DNA of 53,621 bases from an uncultured Eubacteriaceae bacterium (GCA_947086655.1 CAMTZM010000014.1:1-53621), one strand, 5' to 3'; positions 8,707-17,528 are shown, counted from the stretch's first letter. Program-made: numbers and translations. Notes: a model not told the origin generated them from the letters alone.

Positions 8707-8765
8707 CTTTACTAAACACCTTATCAAAAATACTCATAACCGCCGGTTAAATTATTATATATTAA

Positions 8766-10628
8766 TTATTTTATTTTACTATAAACATTGTTAAGCAAAA
8801 CAGCCATTTGCGCTCTTGTAATGTTTGCTGAACTGTCAATTGTAGTATCGGTAGTTCCGCTTACAGCTCCTAAGTTAATAAGCGCTGCTATATAAGGCTT
8901 ATTTTCATCTTTTATTAAATCCTTATCTGTATATTTATCAAGACATGCCGTATTTGTATCCATCTGTACGCCATAAGCCTGTAAACCTTTATAAACCATT
9001 ACCATTATATCTTCCCTTGTAATAGCTTCAAGAGGTCTAAACAAGTTATTTGAAACACCTGATTCTATTCCTTTTTCCTTAGCTATTCCAATGCTGTTAT
9101 AATAATAAGCCTCAAAAGGAATATCTGCATAATTTGATGCAGCTACAAGCGAATCATATCCTAAAATTCTCATAAGCACAACAGTAAAATCAGCTCTTGT
9201 ACATGTATCATCCGGGGCAAATGCCGATGCATTTCTTCCAAGTATAAAACCTTTTTCTGCCATAGCCTTTATAGCACCTACTGCCCATTGTCTATGAGAA
9301 ATGTCTTTAAAATCAGTTTTATTTGTATCTGCTGCCTTTTTTGTTTCTTTTTCTGTTTTTTGTATTCTTTGAGTAGTTGTCTCTGTCGTAGTCTCTTTTG
9401 TAGTTGTTGTAGTTTTCTTTGTTGTAGTTACTCCTGTGTTTTTTACAGTAACAAATACTTGTACAACATCTCCATCTTCATGCTCGCATACAATCGTTGC
9501 CGGTCCGTTAGCCTTTCCTGTTACCTTTCCTGTACTTGAAACAGTAGCAACTGCTGTATTATCGCTTTTAAATTTATATTCATCAACATCATTATCAAGC
9601 ATATCCTCAAGTTCAATACTGTTTCCTTTTTTAACTGATGCCGTATCAACACTATAATCTTTAGATACCTTTACCGTAAAAGTATAATTGTCATCACCCT
9701 TAGCATATACTTTCGTGCTGCCTTTTTCAACACCTCTAAACTTTGCTGTATCTTCATCAACTTTAACTATATCCTTATCTGAAACAGACCAGTCATAATC
9801 ATCCGGATCATCTTCAAGAAGTTCCTTTACACTTATTGTTTTTCCTTCTGGAACATATATTGTCCAGCTTGTTTTTATATCAGCTTTATCGTCATCATCA
9901 TCGTCATCGTCGTCATCTTTGCTGTCAGATTTACTTACTGTTACTTTAAATAAATAATTATAATATTTACTTCCATCACTGTATTTTGCAGTTACTTCAG
10001 CACTTCCTGCTTTTTTCCCTGTCACTACTCCCCTTGATGATACAGAAACATATCTTGTATCTTCTGTATCCCAATCATAATCCGCCGCTTTAACGCTGTC
10101 GTTTACATATTCATATAAATTCTGACTTCTATCAACCTTTATTGTTACTTTTTTAGTAGATGTAACCTTAGCTTCTTTTACCTCAACTTTAAATTCATAT
10201 TTTAAATTGTACTTATCATTTTTATACTCAGCTTTTACTATACTGTTTCCTTCTTTTCTTGCTGTTATAACGCCTTCTCCTGATATTGTACATACTGTTC
10301 TGTCACTTGAAGAATATGTATAATCGGCAGCTATAACTCTTGAATGAAGATATTCTGTTATATCAAGCTTTTCTCCATCTTTCATTTCAATAGAACGACT
10401 TTCGGATATTTCTTCAGCCTTATCTTTCTTATCTGTATCTGAACCATCATCTTTATTCTCATTATTATCTGTTTTATCGTCTGTCTTATTATCTGTACTA
10501 TCTGTGTTATTGTCACCTGTTTCGTTACTGTTTTGCTCATTTTTAACCTCATCTTCCGCATAGACACAAGGAATTGAGGAAAACGCTATTGTTAATGACA
10601 AAATTAAATATACTGCTCTCTTTAACAT
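8766..10628 (-). CDS. S-layer-homology surface protein with bacterial Ig-like (BIG2-type) domains
   Basis: 620-residue exported protein. Signal peptide 1-24 (MLKRAVYLILS, ending CVYA). An Asn/Asp/Lys-rich spacer (25-75) precedes several BIG2-like repeats (about 80-395), recognisable from YTYSSSDRTVCTISGEGVITA and the related Asp-Trp/Val-Ser-Ser-Gly-Val patterns. An 11-residue Asp run is embedded near residue 240. A Thr-rich linker (397-430) leads to three SLH repeats (about 438-620), e.g. FKDISHRQWAVGAIKAMAEKG. SLH triplets usually anchor proteins to pyruvylated secondary wall polymers. ATG 10628 has an AGGGGG upstream. The biological ligand is not evident. Confidence 0.9.
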   Translation of the reverse strand: MLKRAVYLILSLTIAFSSIPCVYAEDEVKNEQNSNETGDNNTDSTDNKTDDKTDNNENKDDGSDTDKKDKAEEISESRSIEMKDGEKLDITEYLHSRVIAADYTYSSSDRTVCTISGEGVITARKEGNSIVKAEYKNDKYNLKYEFKVEVKEAKVTSTKKVTIKVDRSQNLYEYVNDSVKAADYDWDTEDTRYVSVSSRGVVTGKKAGSAEVTAKYSDGSKYYNYLFKVTVSKSDSKDDDDDDDDDDKADIKTSWTIYVPEGKTISVKELLEDDPDDYDWSVSDKDIVKVDEDTAKFRGVEKGSTKVYAKGDDNYTFTVKVSKDYSVDTASVKKGNSIELEDMLDNDVDEYKFKSDNTAVATVSSTGKVTGKANGPATIVCEHEDGDVVQVFVTVKNTGVTTTKKTTTTTKETTTETTTQRIQKTEKETKKAADTNKTDFKDISHRQWAVGAIKAMAEKGFILGRNASAFAPDDTCTRADFTVVLMRILGYDSLVAASNYADIPFEAYYYNSIGIAKEKGIESGVSNNLFRPLEAITREDIMVMVYKGLQAYGVQMDTNTACLDKYTDKDLIKDENKPYIAALINLGAVSGTTDTTIDSSANITRAQMAVLLNNVYSKIK

Positions 10629-11030
10629 AAAAAAATATACCCCCTGTAATAAAATTATAAATAAACTATTTAAAAAACCATCGCTTTTAATATTTATAAA
10701 GCTTGTCCTAAAATTATATACACATATTTTATTTTCATAATAATTTATGACATGCTTTAAAATAATATATTATACAAAAAGCAAACATTTTTGATTATTT
10801 ATTTTTATAAAATGTAAAAAACATTTATATGTGTATTAAAACTAAAATACGCATAAAAAATCAGCATAAATAAAACCAGTGCATTTAAAAGCAATTTTAC
10901 TTACACTGATTTTTTCGTATATTTTGTTTTCTATAAACACCTTTACAAAATAATCATATTTTAATTATAACATCATATAAGAATAAAAATATTACATTTA
11001 CTTTACAAAAACACATTTTAAAATCTTTAT
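10629..11030. other. Intergenic with hairpin
   Basis: AT-rich 402-bp gap. It holds the hairpin listed at 10855-10915. I see no further gene or RNA. Confidence 0.5.
10855..10915 (-). terminator. Probable terminator of the yab/divIC operon
   Basis: AAAAAATCAG and CTGATTTTTT form an outer 10-bp stem, with CAGTG/CACTG as an alternative inner pairing; on the minus strand it ends in six T. About 115 nt after the divIC stop. Confidence 0.5.
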
Positions 11031-11333
11031 TTATGCTCCGGCATTTTGGTCTATAAAAAGTATTTCATTTGGTTTAACAAGTCCAAGCTGTTGTCTTGCT
11101 ATTTTTTCTATATATTCATCACTTTCGGAATATTCACTTTGTTCAGTTAGTTCTTTATAAATCTTTTCCTGCAGCTTTATTTCTTTATCAAGTTCCGATT
11201 CACGTTTATAAAGTTCTAATCTTTGTTTGTACTGAAAATAAACGGCGCATGAATAAACGCATAAAACCGCCGTAACAAACAAAACATAGAAAGTTTTTCC
11301 CTTTTTACGTTTTTTTTCACTTTTTTCTTTCAT
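11031..11333 (-). CDS. divIC: Septum formation initiator family protein, DivIC/FtsB-like
   Basis: Small bitopic division protein of the FtsL/DivIC/FtsB class, which bridges early and late divisome proteins. 100 residues: Lys-rich cytoplasmic tail (1-17), one membrane segment (about 18-36, FYVLFVTAVLCVYS), an extracellular coiled coil (about 38-75) and a C-terminal IEKIARQQLGLVKPNEILFI motif typical of the family. ATG 11333 is chosen because GGAGG sits 8 nt upstream and itself overlaps an earlier ATG at 11348. Position after yabQ matches the B. subtilis yab cluster. Confidence 0.9.
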   Translation of the reverse strand: MKEKSEKKRKKGKTFYVLFVTAVLCVYSCAVYFQYKQRLELYKRESELDKEIKLQEKIYKELTEQSEYSESDEYIEKIARQQLGLVKPNEILFIDQNAGA

Positions 11334-11394
11334 TGCCGTTTCCTCCATTACAATATTTAAAAATGTCTTTAAAACAATTATACGACGTTTTTCT

Positions 11395-11925
11395 TTATAC
11401 TTTTTTAAAAATTATTCTTAAATGCCTTTTAACAGACTTTAATTTTATTTTTACATACATATAATATTTTTTCAATAGTTTTTTCGGTTTTAAAAAAATC
11501 TTTGATAGTATTTTTCTTAAAATATCAAAAGGATAACTTAAAATTTTAATTAAAAGCAAAAACGGCGTCAAAATAATATTAATAATAAGCATAAACAGCT
11601 TTTTAATAAAATCTATTACAGCCATAGACGCACTTATAAAAAAACGGCTTAAAATAACAAAATACAAAATCATTCCTATAAACACGCCGAGAATACAAAA
11701 GGCTCTTATTGCTCCATAATTTTCTTTAAGCATAACAAAAAATATACCTGCAGATACTAAAATCCAATAAATAATATCCTCAATTTGAATTATAAAATTT
11801 TTATGATTTATTATTTTTCTGAAAACCCTAATCCAATCATAAATAAATCCTGAAACTGCGCCCATTAATACAGCAGTTAAAAACAAAAACGTCTGCTCCG
11901 AAATGGATAAAATCACATTAAACAC
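11395..11925 (-). CDS. yabQ: Spore cortex biosynthesis protein YabQ
   Basis: Sporulation membrane protein needed for cortex formation in B. subtilis. 176 residues with about four N-terminal hydrophobic segments (within residues 5-30, 45-65, 70-92, 100-130) and a basic, Lys-rich C-terminal tail (about 140-176). The N-terminal half (FLTAVLMGAVSGFIYDWIR) is characteristic of the family. It starts 11 nt after yabP. Expressed in the mother cell in the known system; no sigma factor site was identified here. Confidence 0.88.
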   Translation of the reverse strand: MFNVILSISEQTFLFLTAVLMGAVSGFIYDWIRVFRKIINHKNFIIQIEDIIYWILVSAGIFFVMLKENYGAIRAFCILGVFIGMILYFVILSRFFISASMAVIDFIKKLFMLIINIILTPFLLLIKILSYPFDILRKILSKIFLKPKKLLKKYYMYVKIKLKSVKRHLRIIFKKV

Positions 11926-11936
11926 CCTCTTATCTT

Positions 11937-12221
11937 TTACTTAAATATTTTTGTAAAAAAAGAGCGTTTATCTTTGCCCATACTTCCAGTTTCCTCATAA
12001 TTTATACTTTCTACTTCTCCGTCAATTTCAAGTTCTCCCTTTTCGAGATTAAGCCTGTTTACATGAAGATTATTGCCTTTTAAAACAATTTCCCCCATTT
12101 CGGATTCAGCTACAATCATTTCTTCATCAAATGAAACAACATCTGTCACTCCATTTATAAATATATTTTCTCTTTCCTCAACTACTATTTTATGTCTTAC
12201 GGACTTCCTTTCATCGGTCAT
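11937..12221 (-). CDS. yabP: Sporulation protein YabP
   Basis: 94-residue YabP/YqfC-family spore coat-associated protein. KIVVEERENIFINGVTDVVSFDEEMI and IVLKGNNLHVNRLNLEKGELEIDGEV are the recognisable family core, a small beta-rich fold. ATG 12221 with GGGGAGG 7-8 nt upstream. Neighbour of yabQ and rqcP as in B. subtilis. Confidence 0.9.
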   Translation of the reverse strand: MTDERKSVRHKIVVEERENIFINGVTDVVSFDEEMIVAESEMGEIVLKGNNLHVNRLNLEKGELEIDGEVESINYEETGSMGKDKRSFFTKIFK

Positions 12222-12335
12222 TCTTTAACCTCCCCAATTTAAAATATAATAAATACTAATTATTTTATTTTTAAACAACGTCAAAATTATTATAATATAA
12301 ATATATAATAAGGTTTAGGAGGTTATTACTGTTTT

Positions 12336-12575
12336 TCAAAGTAATTTGTACATACCAGAAGCATCTTCTTTACGTACTTGTTCTTTTACGGAAATTACTT
12401 CAGCTTTTGTTATATTATTTCCAAATCTTATCTCTAAAATATCTCCGACTTTAACATCACACGACGCCTTAGCTATTTTGCCGTTTACGCATACCCTTTG
12501 AGCGTCACATGCTTCATTTGCAACAGTCCTTCTTTTTATAATTCTTGATACTTTTAAAAATTTATCAAGTCTCAA
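12336..12575 (-). CDS. rqcP: S4-domain ribosome quality-control protein RqcP
   Basis: 79-residue S4 RNA-binding protein (former YabO/Hsp15-like), which assists RqcH in adding alanine tails on stalled 50S nascent chains. The S4 motif is plain: MRLDKFLKVSRIIKRRTVANEACDAQRVCVNGK, then KVGDILEIRFG. The start is TTG at 12575 with GGAGGTG 7 nt upstream. Located between hup and yabP. Confidence 0.93.
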   Translation of the reverse strand: MRLDKFLKVSRIIKRRTVANEACDAQRVCVNGKIAKASCDVKVGDILEIRFGNNITKAEVISVKEQVRKEDASGMYKLL

Positions 12576-12597
12576 ACTTTTTCACCTCCAATTAATA

Positions 12598-12625
12598 AAG
12601 ACCTGCACCAAAAGGTGAAGGTCTT
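12598..12625 (-). terminator. Hairpin between hup and rqcP
   Basis: 12-bp stem with one mismatch (AAGACCTTCACC/GGTGCAGGTCTT) and a TTTT loop, followed on the minus strand by TTATTAA. The T-run is weak, so it may be a partial terminator or an RNA-stabilising structure that raises HU expression relative to downstream genes. Confidence 0.6.
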
Positions 12626-12635
12626 AAATTTAAAA

Positions 12636-12914
12636 CTATCTTTTGTTTACAGAATCCTTTAAAGCTTTTCCTGCTCTAAATCTTGGAGCTTTTGAAGCCG
12701 GTATTTCCATTGGCTCCTTTGTTTGAGGATTTCTGCCTGTATGAGCGGCTCTCTCAAGCACGTCAAATGTTCCAAAACCTACTAATCTAACTTCTCCGCC
12801 TTTTACAAGTTCTTCTGTAACAACCTCTTCAAATGCTTTAAGAGCCTTCTCAGTGTCCTTTTTACTTAAATCAGCCTTTTCTGCAATCGCAGCTACAAAC
12901 TCAGTTTTATTCAT
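12636..12914 (-). CDS. hup: DNA-binding protein HU
   Basis: Histone-like nucleoid protein, 92 residues. MNKTEFVAAIAEKADLSKKDTEKALKAF dimerisation helices, GFGTFDVLERAAHTGRNPQTKEPMEIPASKAPRFRAGKALKD DNA-binding arm with the family's RxxRxGRNPxTG-like pattern. ATG 12914 has AAGGAGG 8 nt upstream; an ATG seven codons earlier overlaps that site and is rejected. Insertion of hup between mazG and rqcP is a common Clostridia arrangement. Confidence 0.96.
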   Translation of the reverse strand: MNKTEFVAAIAEKADLSKKDTEKALKAFEEVVTEELVKGGEVRLVGFGTFDVLERAAHTGRNPQTKEPMEIPASKAPRFRAGKALKDSVNKR

Positions 12915-12955
12915 TAAAACTTCCTCCTTAAACAATTATTGAGCCACATTAAATT

Positions 12956-13738
12956 TTATTTTTGACTCTTAGATTCATTCCATAATACATTCATTTCATA
13001 TAATGACATTTGCTCAAATGTTTTTCCGGCGGCAAATGCCGCAGTCTCAATGTATTCAAATCTATTTATAAACTTTTCTGTCGCATTTGTCAAGGCTAAT
13101 TCTGAATTTATTGATAAAAATCTTGAAATATTAACCGCTGTAAAAAGCAAATCACCAAATTCAGCAAATATATCTCCTTTTTTTCCACTTTTATATGATT
13201 CAATAAGTTCTTTTTTCTCCTCATCAAGTTTATCAAAAATTTCTTCTATGTTCTCAAAATCAAAGCCATATCCAGAGGCTTTTGCCTGTACCTTTTTCGC
13301 ACGTATAAGCGCCGGCAGTGACTTAGGCACTTCCCTTAGGCAGCAAACGGCGTTTTTTGGTCTTTTTTCCTCTTTTTTTATTTCTTCCCAATTTTTAAGA
13401 ACCTTTTCTTCTGTATCTGCTTTAACATTTGAAAAAACATGCGGATGCCTTCTTATCATTTTTAAACATATGCCATTTATAACATCATAAATATCAAATT
13501 TTCCATTCATATCCGCAAGTTCCGAATTAAAAACAACCTGTAATAAAATATCGCCTAACTCCTCAGCTAAATTATTATAATCTTTATTATTTATTGCCTC
13601 AACCGCCTCATAACATTCTTCTATAAGATATTGTTTAAGAGTATCATGATTTTGCTTTTTATCCCATGGACATCCATTTTCGCCTAAGAGCTTTTTCATT
13701 ATTTCACATAAATCATTAAAATCATATTTTTTATCCAC
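12956..13738 (-). CDS. mazG: Nucleoside triphosphate pyrophosphohydrolase MazG
   Basis: Hydrolyses (d)NTPs to NMP plus pyrophosphate, house-cleaning of non-canonical nucleotides. 260 residues with two MazG domains: the N-terminal one has CPWDKKQNHDTLKQYLIEE and EELGDILLQVVF (Mg-binding ExxE and ExxD); the C-terminal one has EFGDLLFTAVNISR. I choose GTG at 13738 because AAGGA is 9 nt upstream; the ATG at 13747 abuts this site with no spacing. First gene of the yab cluster. It lacks the N-terminal methyltransferase domain of B. subtilis YabN. Confidence 0.93.
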   Translation of the reverse strand: MDKKYDFNDLCEIMKKLLGENGCPWDKKQNHDTLKQYLIEECYEAVEAINNKDYNNLAEELGDILLQVVFNSELADMNGKFDIYDVINGICLKMIRRHPHVFSNVKADTEEKVLKNWEEIKKEEKRPKNAVCCLREVPKSLPALIRAKKVQAKASGYGFDFENIEEIFDKLDEEKKELIESYKSGKKGDIFAEFGDLLFTAVNISRFLSINSELALTNATEKFINRFEYIETAAFAAGKTFEQMSLYEMNVLWNESKSQK

Positions 13739-13797
13739 TTTGTACATTCCTTTCTATCAATTACATTACAAATCAAATTAAAGTATTGACTAAAATA

Positions 13798-13826
13798 TTG
13801 TTTTTTAATTAAATATATTATATACT
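13798..13826 (+). promoter_or_regulatory. Sigma-A promoter of the 13893 gene
   Basis: TTGTTT (13798-13803), 17-nt spacer, TATACT (13821-13826). Confidence 0.7.
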
Positions 13827-13892
13827 AAAGTTTTTAAGGAAAACAATATTTTTTTATAAAATTTATACTAAACTTATAAGGAGGTTTTAATT

Positions 13893-15227
13893 ATGAAAAA
13901 ACTTTGTGCTATTTTTTTTATATCTATAATTTTCATGGTTTTATTTTGCGTAAGTTGTTTTTCAGCCACAGATAACCATATCGACAGAGAACTTACCGTA
14001 AAAAAAGGCATGACAACAAATGAAATGGATACGCCTAATTTAATAATTGAAGAAAGTACAGACCATATCTCTAATTTTGTTTTTGAACTTGTACTTGAAA
14101 ACGCAGAGTGGATTTATGACAACTCTGGAACAATTACACAAGGTGTTACATACAAAAAACAAGGTAAAAAAAGACTTGCTGTATATGTAAATGTCGGTGT
14201 TGAAGACGGGCAATTTGACGCTGTACATGAACAATTGCGTATTCCTTTATGTGTTAAATTTACAGACGCCGGAGACGCTACTGTAACAATTGAAAGTAAT
14301 CAGTCAGCCGTTTCAGACGGCACATATACATTTGCATATGCAATTGACGGAGGATTTACATTAGAGGCTGAAAAACTTGCTAAAATACAGAGAAACGGAA
14401 CTCTTTCAACAATTAGAATTACCGATAGTTCAACACAGGAATATAAAAAAGGAACAAGACTTGAACTTACTTTATCAGATAATTTTACATTTGCAAACAT
14501 ACCAGATATTGAAGGCACAAGAAAATTTGTAAATGCTGTTGAGTTTCAGCTTGAGGGAGAAGATTCTTCAAAAGCATATATAAAAATAACAAAAACTACT
14601 GATAAAGATACAGGCGCTATATATCTTTCAAATATGCAAATAAAGAGAAAAAGCGGAATAGACTATAATGAAGCCTATATGACAATTGAATATAAAACAG
14701 AAAAAAGATCAGCTCCTATATGCAAATTCGGACTCACTGATGAAATTGAAGAAATAACAGAACAAACTACAAATACACCGCCTGAAATTTCAGAACCATC
14801 AGAAATAGAGGAGTCTTCTAATGAAATTGTAATTGAATCGGCTTTTAAAGTAGGCGAATATTCATATACATTAAACGGAGAACAAAGACCTTTAAATGCT
14901 CCGGCATATATAGATGAAAGTTCAAGTATAATGCTTCCGCTGCGTGCTGTTCTTAATTGTGTTGGAATAACCGATGAAAACATAAATTGGGATTCAAAAG
15001 AAAAAAAAGTTTCATTTATTTCTCCCAAAGGAACATTAATGGAAATTAAAGCCGGAACAGATTATATTACAGCCGATAATGATATGGTTTTAAAAATGAA
15101 TACTTTTGCTGTTATAAAAGATAATTATTTTTATCTGCCTTTAAAATCAGTAGCTTTAGCTATTGGAATATCTGAAGACAATATAGTTTGGTATGATATA
15201 AATAAAACGGCAGTAATAAGATATTAA
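13893..15227 (+). CDS. Secreted protein with copper amine oxidase N-domain-like C-terminus
   Basis: 444 residues, signal peptide 1-25 (MKKLCAIFFIS, ending CFSA). Residues about 30-285 are beta-rich and I do not recognise them. An acidic Thr/Glu/Ser linker (286-312) is followed by a C-terminal domain of about 125 residues matching the copper amine oxidase N-terminal-like (stalk) family: YTLNGEQRPLNAPAYID, MLPLRAVLNCVGI, then FYLPLKSVALAIGIS. In Firmicutes this domain is an extracellular, wall-associated module without oxidase activity. Strong AAGGAGG at 13879. Single gene with its own promoter. Confidence 0.8.
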   Translation: MKKLCAIFFISIIFMVLFCVSCFSATDNHIDRELTVKKGMTTNEMDTPNLIIEESTDHISNFVFELVLENAEWIYDNSGTITQGVTYKKQGKKRLAVYVNVGVEDGQFDAVHEQLRIPLCVKFTDAGDATVTIESNQSAVSDGTYTFAYAIDGGFTLEAEKLAKIQRNGTLSTIRITDSSTQEYKKGTRLELTLSDNFTFANIPDIEGTRKFVNAVEFQLEGEDSSKAYIKITKTTDKDTGAIYLSNMQIKRKSGIDYNEAYMTIEYKTEKRSAPICKFGLTDEIEEITEQTTNTPPEISEPSEIEESSNEIVIESAFKVGEYSYTLNGEQRPLNAPAYIDESSSIMLPLRAVLNCVGITDENINWDSKEKKVSFISPKGTLMEIKAGTDYITADNDMVLKMNTFAVIKDNYFYLPLKSVALAIGISEDNIVWYDINKTAVIRY

Positions 15228-15310
15228 AATAAGTTATAAAAAAACTTTAATTTATAAATATAATTATGTAAAAAAAAACATATTTATTGCAGTTTAAGCA
15301 TATGCAAGTC

Positions 15311-15339
15311 TTGTTTTTATTATATAATCATGCTATAAT
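15311..15339 (+). promoter_or_regulatory. Sigma-A promoter of the HD-GYP gene
   Basis: TTGTTT (15311-15316), 17-nt spacer, TATAAT (15334-15339). Confidence 0.8.
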
Positions 15340-15358
15340 ATTTTCATATGAATAAAAT

Positions 15359-15380
15359 CAATGGATAAAAATATCCATTG
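15359..15380 (+). promoter_or_regulatory. Perfect 9-bp hairpin at the 5' end of the HD-GYP transcript
   Basis: CAATGGATA-AAAA-TATCCATTG, starting about 20 bp after the -10 box. It could be an operator or a 5' stabilising stem in the mRNA leader. It does not resemble a c-di-GMP riboswitch. Confidence 0.6.
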
Positions 15381-15422
15381 CACTCAAGATTTCTATAAAT
15401 ATTAGTAAGGAGTGTATAGTAA

Positions 15423-16529
15423 ATGAAAGAAGATATCTCCAGTTTAACAATAGCACATTTAAAGCCTGATATGATTTTAGCTGATGACGCTGTAAACAAA
15501 CTTGGCGTTCTCATACTTCCAAAAGATACAGTGCTTGATAAGGAGACTTTTCTAAGACTTAGAAAAAACAATGTTATTTCTGTAAAGGTATATTCAGACT
15601 CTATTAATGAAAATAACTCATTATTTATTGACCTGTATGAACAAAAGTCCAATAAAATAGCTGTTGATACGTCTAACCCCGATAAAAACAAGCCTGAATT
15701 CAAGAAATTTCGTATTACTTTCAGGCAAAAAATGAATGAATTAAAAGAATGTATAGACATGATAAATTCAACAGAAAATAATGTAAAACCAGAACAGCTT
15801 ATACATATTACAGATAGTATAATGCAGACTGTAAACTGCCGAAGTGATTTAATTAATTATATGAGTTATTTAATGAAAATGGACGATTATACATACTCTC
15901 ATAGTATAAATGTGTCAATACTTTGCAATATTTTCGGCTGTTATGTAGGTTTAGAAAAAGATGAAATAGATGACCTTATAGTAGCCGGTCTTCTTCACGA
16001 TATTGGAAAAACGAAATTGTCTCCATCAATACTTAAAAATGAAAGAAATTTAAAACCTCAGGAATTTAATATGTTTAAGGAATATCCTAAATTAAGTTAT
16101 AATAATGTTATGCAGAATAGAGATATAAACGACCGTGTAAAAGAGGCTATTTTAACTCACCGTGAATATATTGACGGTTCTGGATTCCCTGAGGGGCTTA
16201 AAGACAATGAAATAAGCATATATGGAAAAATATTAGGAATATGTGATGCTTATGATACAAAAATATCTGTATATGGGCTTTGTCCTTTTGATGTAATTAA
16301 AAATTTTAAAAATGATTATATAGGTCTTTTTGACACAAAATATCTTTTAACATTTATAGAGTTTATTATGTATACGTATGTTGGTTCATATGTAACACTT
16401 TCAGATAATAAGACGGGACTTGTAATGTATATAAATCCTGAAAATCTTTCCCGTCCTATTATAAAAATTGGCGATAAAGCAATTGATTTGGCAAATGAAA
16501 CTGATTTATATATTAAAAGCATGGCGTAA
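15423..16529 (+). CDS. HD-GYP domain protein with altered metal ligands
   Basis: HD-GYP proteins normally hydrolyse c-di-GMP. 368 residues: an N-terminal region of about 130 residues with an isolated DUF3391-like look, then the HD-GYP domain. YTYSHSINVS (156-165), LLHDIGK (190-196) and DGSGFPEGL (251-259) are present. Two ligands differ from the canonical pattern: HPxxG is YPKLS (Tyr221), and HHE is HRE (246-248). The GYP Tyr is Phe. The protein may therefore be inactive, a c-di-GMP sensor, or use fewer metals. GTAAGGAG precedes the ATG. Cytoplasmic, no membrane segment. Confidence 0.85.
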   Translation: MKEDISSLTIAHLKPDMILADDAVNKLGVLILPKDTVLDKETFLRLRKNNVISVKVYSDSINENNSLFIDLYEQKSNKIAVDTSNPDKNKPEFKKFRITFRQKMNELKECIDMINSTENNVKPEQLIHITDSIMQTVNCRSDLINYMSYLMKMDDYTYSHSINVSILCNIFGCYVGLEKDEIDDLIVAGLLHDIGKTKLSPSILKNERNLKPQEFNMFKEYPKLSYNNVMQNRDINDRVKEAILTHREYIDGSGFPEGLKDNEISIYGKILGICDAYDTKISVYGLCPFDVIKNFKNDYIGLFDTKYLLTFIEFIMYTYVGSYVTLSDNKTGLVMYINPENLSRPIIKIGDKAIDLANETDLYIKSMA

Positions 16530-16531
16530 TT

Positions 16532-17047
16532 TTATTTGCCGCTGCTTCCGAGACTGCCCTCTCCTCTTTGAGAGGGCAGTTTTTTTAATTCCTCAAATGT
16601 AATAACATCTCTTTTAATTTCATTATGAACGCTATGTACAATACCTTGAAAAAGAGCTTTATTATATGGATATATAATATAAGCGTTTTCAATTAAATTT
16701 TTTATTTCTTCACTTAATTCACTAAATTCAATTTTAGAAATAATAACCGGCTTATCATTCACATTTGATGTCGCCAAAAACCATTCTCCTCTATATGATG
16801 AGTCAATAACTCCGGCACTGTACTTTATACCCTTGCTTCCGCTTGAACCTCTTTCTTGTATCTGTATATAATACCCTTCAGTTATAGCACTTGCTATGCC
16901 TGTTGGAATAAGTCTCGTTTCATGCGGAGGTATTATAAAATAAGGCTCATCAAAACATGGATATATATCTATTCCAGCGTTATAATCTTCTCTATCCGGT
17001 ATAACAGCACTATCTCTTACTTTAGCAAAATATATTTTATTCTCCAT
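16532..17047 (-). CDS. dut: dUTP diphosphatase (trimeric dUTPase family)
   Basis: Hydrolyses dUTP to dUMP, keeping uracil out of DNA and supplying dTMP synthesis. 171 residues with the five family motifs: AGIDIYP (24-30), QERGSSGSKGI (64-74), AGVIDSSYRGEW (78-89, catalytic Asp), the ALFQGIV region (131-137), and RGEGSLGSSG (161-170), in which the usual Phe is Leu. ATG 17047 overlaps the nrdG stop by 11 nt and has AAGGTGG upstream. It forms an operon nrdD-nrdG-dut, all serving deoxynucleotide supply. Longer than the usual 140-150 residues because of an insertion at about 100-125. Confidence 0.9.
   Translation of the reverse strand: MENKIYFAKVRDSAVIPDREDYNAGIDIYPCFDEPYFIIPPHETRLIPTGIASAITEGYYIQIQERGSSGSKGIKYSAGVIDSSYRGEWFLATSNVNDKPVIISKIEFSELSEEIKNLIENAYIIYPYNKALFQGIVHSVHNEIKRDVITFEELKKLPSQRGEGSLGSSGK
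16553..16586 (+). terminator. Terminator of the HD-GYP gene inside the dut coding region
   Basis: Perfect 11-bp stem ACTGCCCTCTC/GAGAGGGCAGT with CTCTTT loop and a seven-T tail, 23 nt after the HD-GYP stop. The same bases on the minus strand encode the C-terminal motif V of the convergent dUTPase. Confidence 0.92.
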
Positions 17048-17528
17048 AAATAACCACCTTACCACTTTTAAGTGTTTTTTTTACATCAATAATTCTTTGA
17101 TTTGAAGACCCTCTCCAATGAAGATTATTGTCTCTAAATTTTTCAATAAACTTTCCATCTACAACAACATCAACATACATTATAGTTTCAAGGTCTTTTA
17201 TTTTTTCCCATGTATAACCTGTATAAAGCCATATATTTTTATTTGGATAAAATTCTTTAACCTTTTTAACCAATTTTGTAACTGTATTTCTATTTTTAGT
17301 ATATAATGGGTCTCCTCCACTTAAAGTCAGTCCTTCTATGTAATCATTTTCAAGCTCTTTAAAGATTTCATTTTCGGCATACCTATCAAACTCAATTCCG
17401 CTTTCACAATCCCATGTAATAGGGTTTTGACATCCTTTACATTTATGTGAACAGCCTGAAACCCACAAAACAACTCTAAGCCCTGTTCCGTTTAACATAT
17501 CATCATGCGTTATATTATGATACTTCAT
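17037..17528 (-). CDS. nrdG: Anaerobic ribonucleotide reductase activating protein NrdG
   Basis: Radical SAM enzyme that generates the glycyl radical on NrdD. 163 residues. The cluster motif CSHKCKGC gives Cys26, Cys30, Cys33; GLTLSGGDPLY follows at about 81-91 and binds SAM. ATG 17528 is preceded by GGGAGCG; the frame is open further upstream into nrdD but only this start has a fitting site and matches family length. 13 nt after nrdD. Confidence 0.95.
   Translation of the reverse strand: MKYHNITHDDMLNGTGLRVVLWVSGCSHKCKGCQNPITWDCESGIEFDRYAENEIFKELENDYIEGLTLSGGDPLYTKNRNTVTKLVKKVKEFYPNKNIWLYTGYTWEKIKDLETIMYVDVVVDGKFIEKFRDNNLHWRGSSNQRIIDVKKTLKSGKVVIYGE

Noticed and set aside
15228..15422. c-di-GMP riboswitch in front of the HD-GYP gene
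   Set aside because: No GEMM core or tetraloop-receptor sequences; only a simple hairpin is present.
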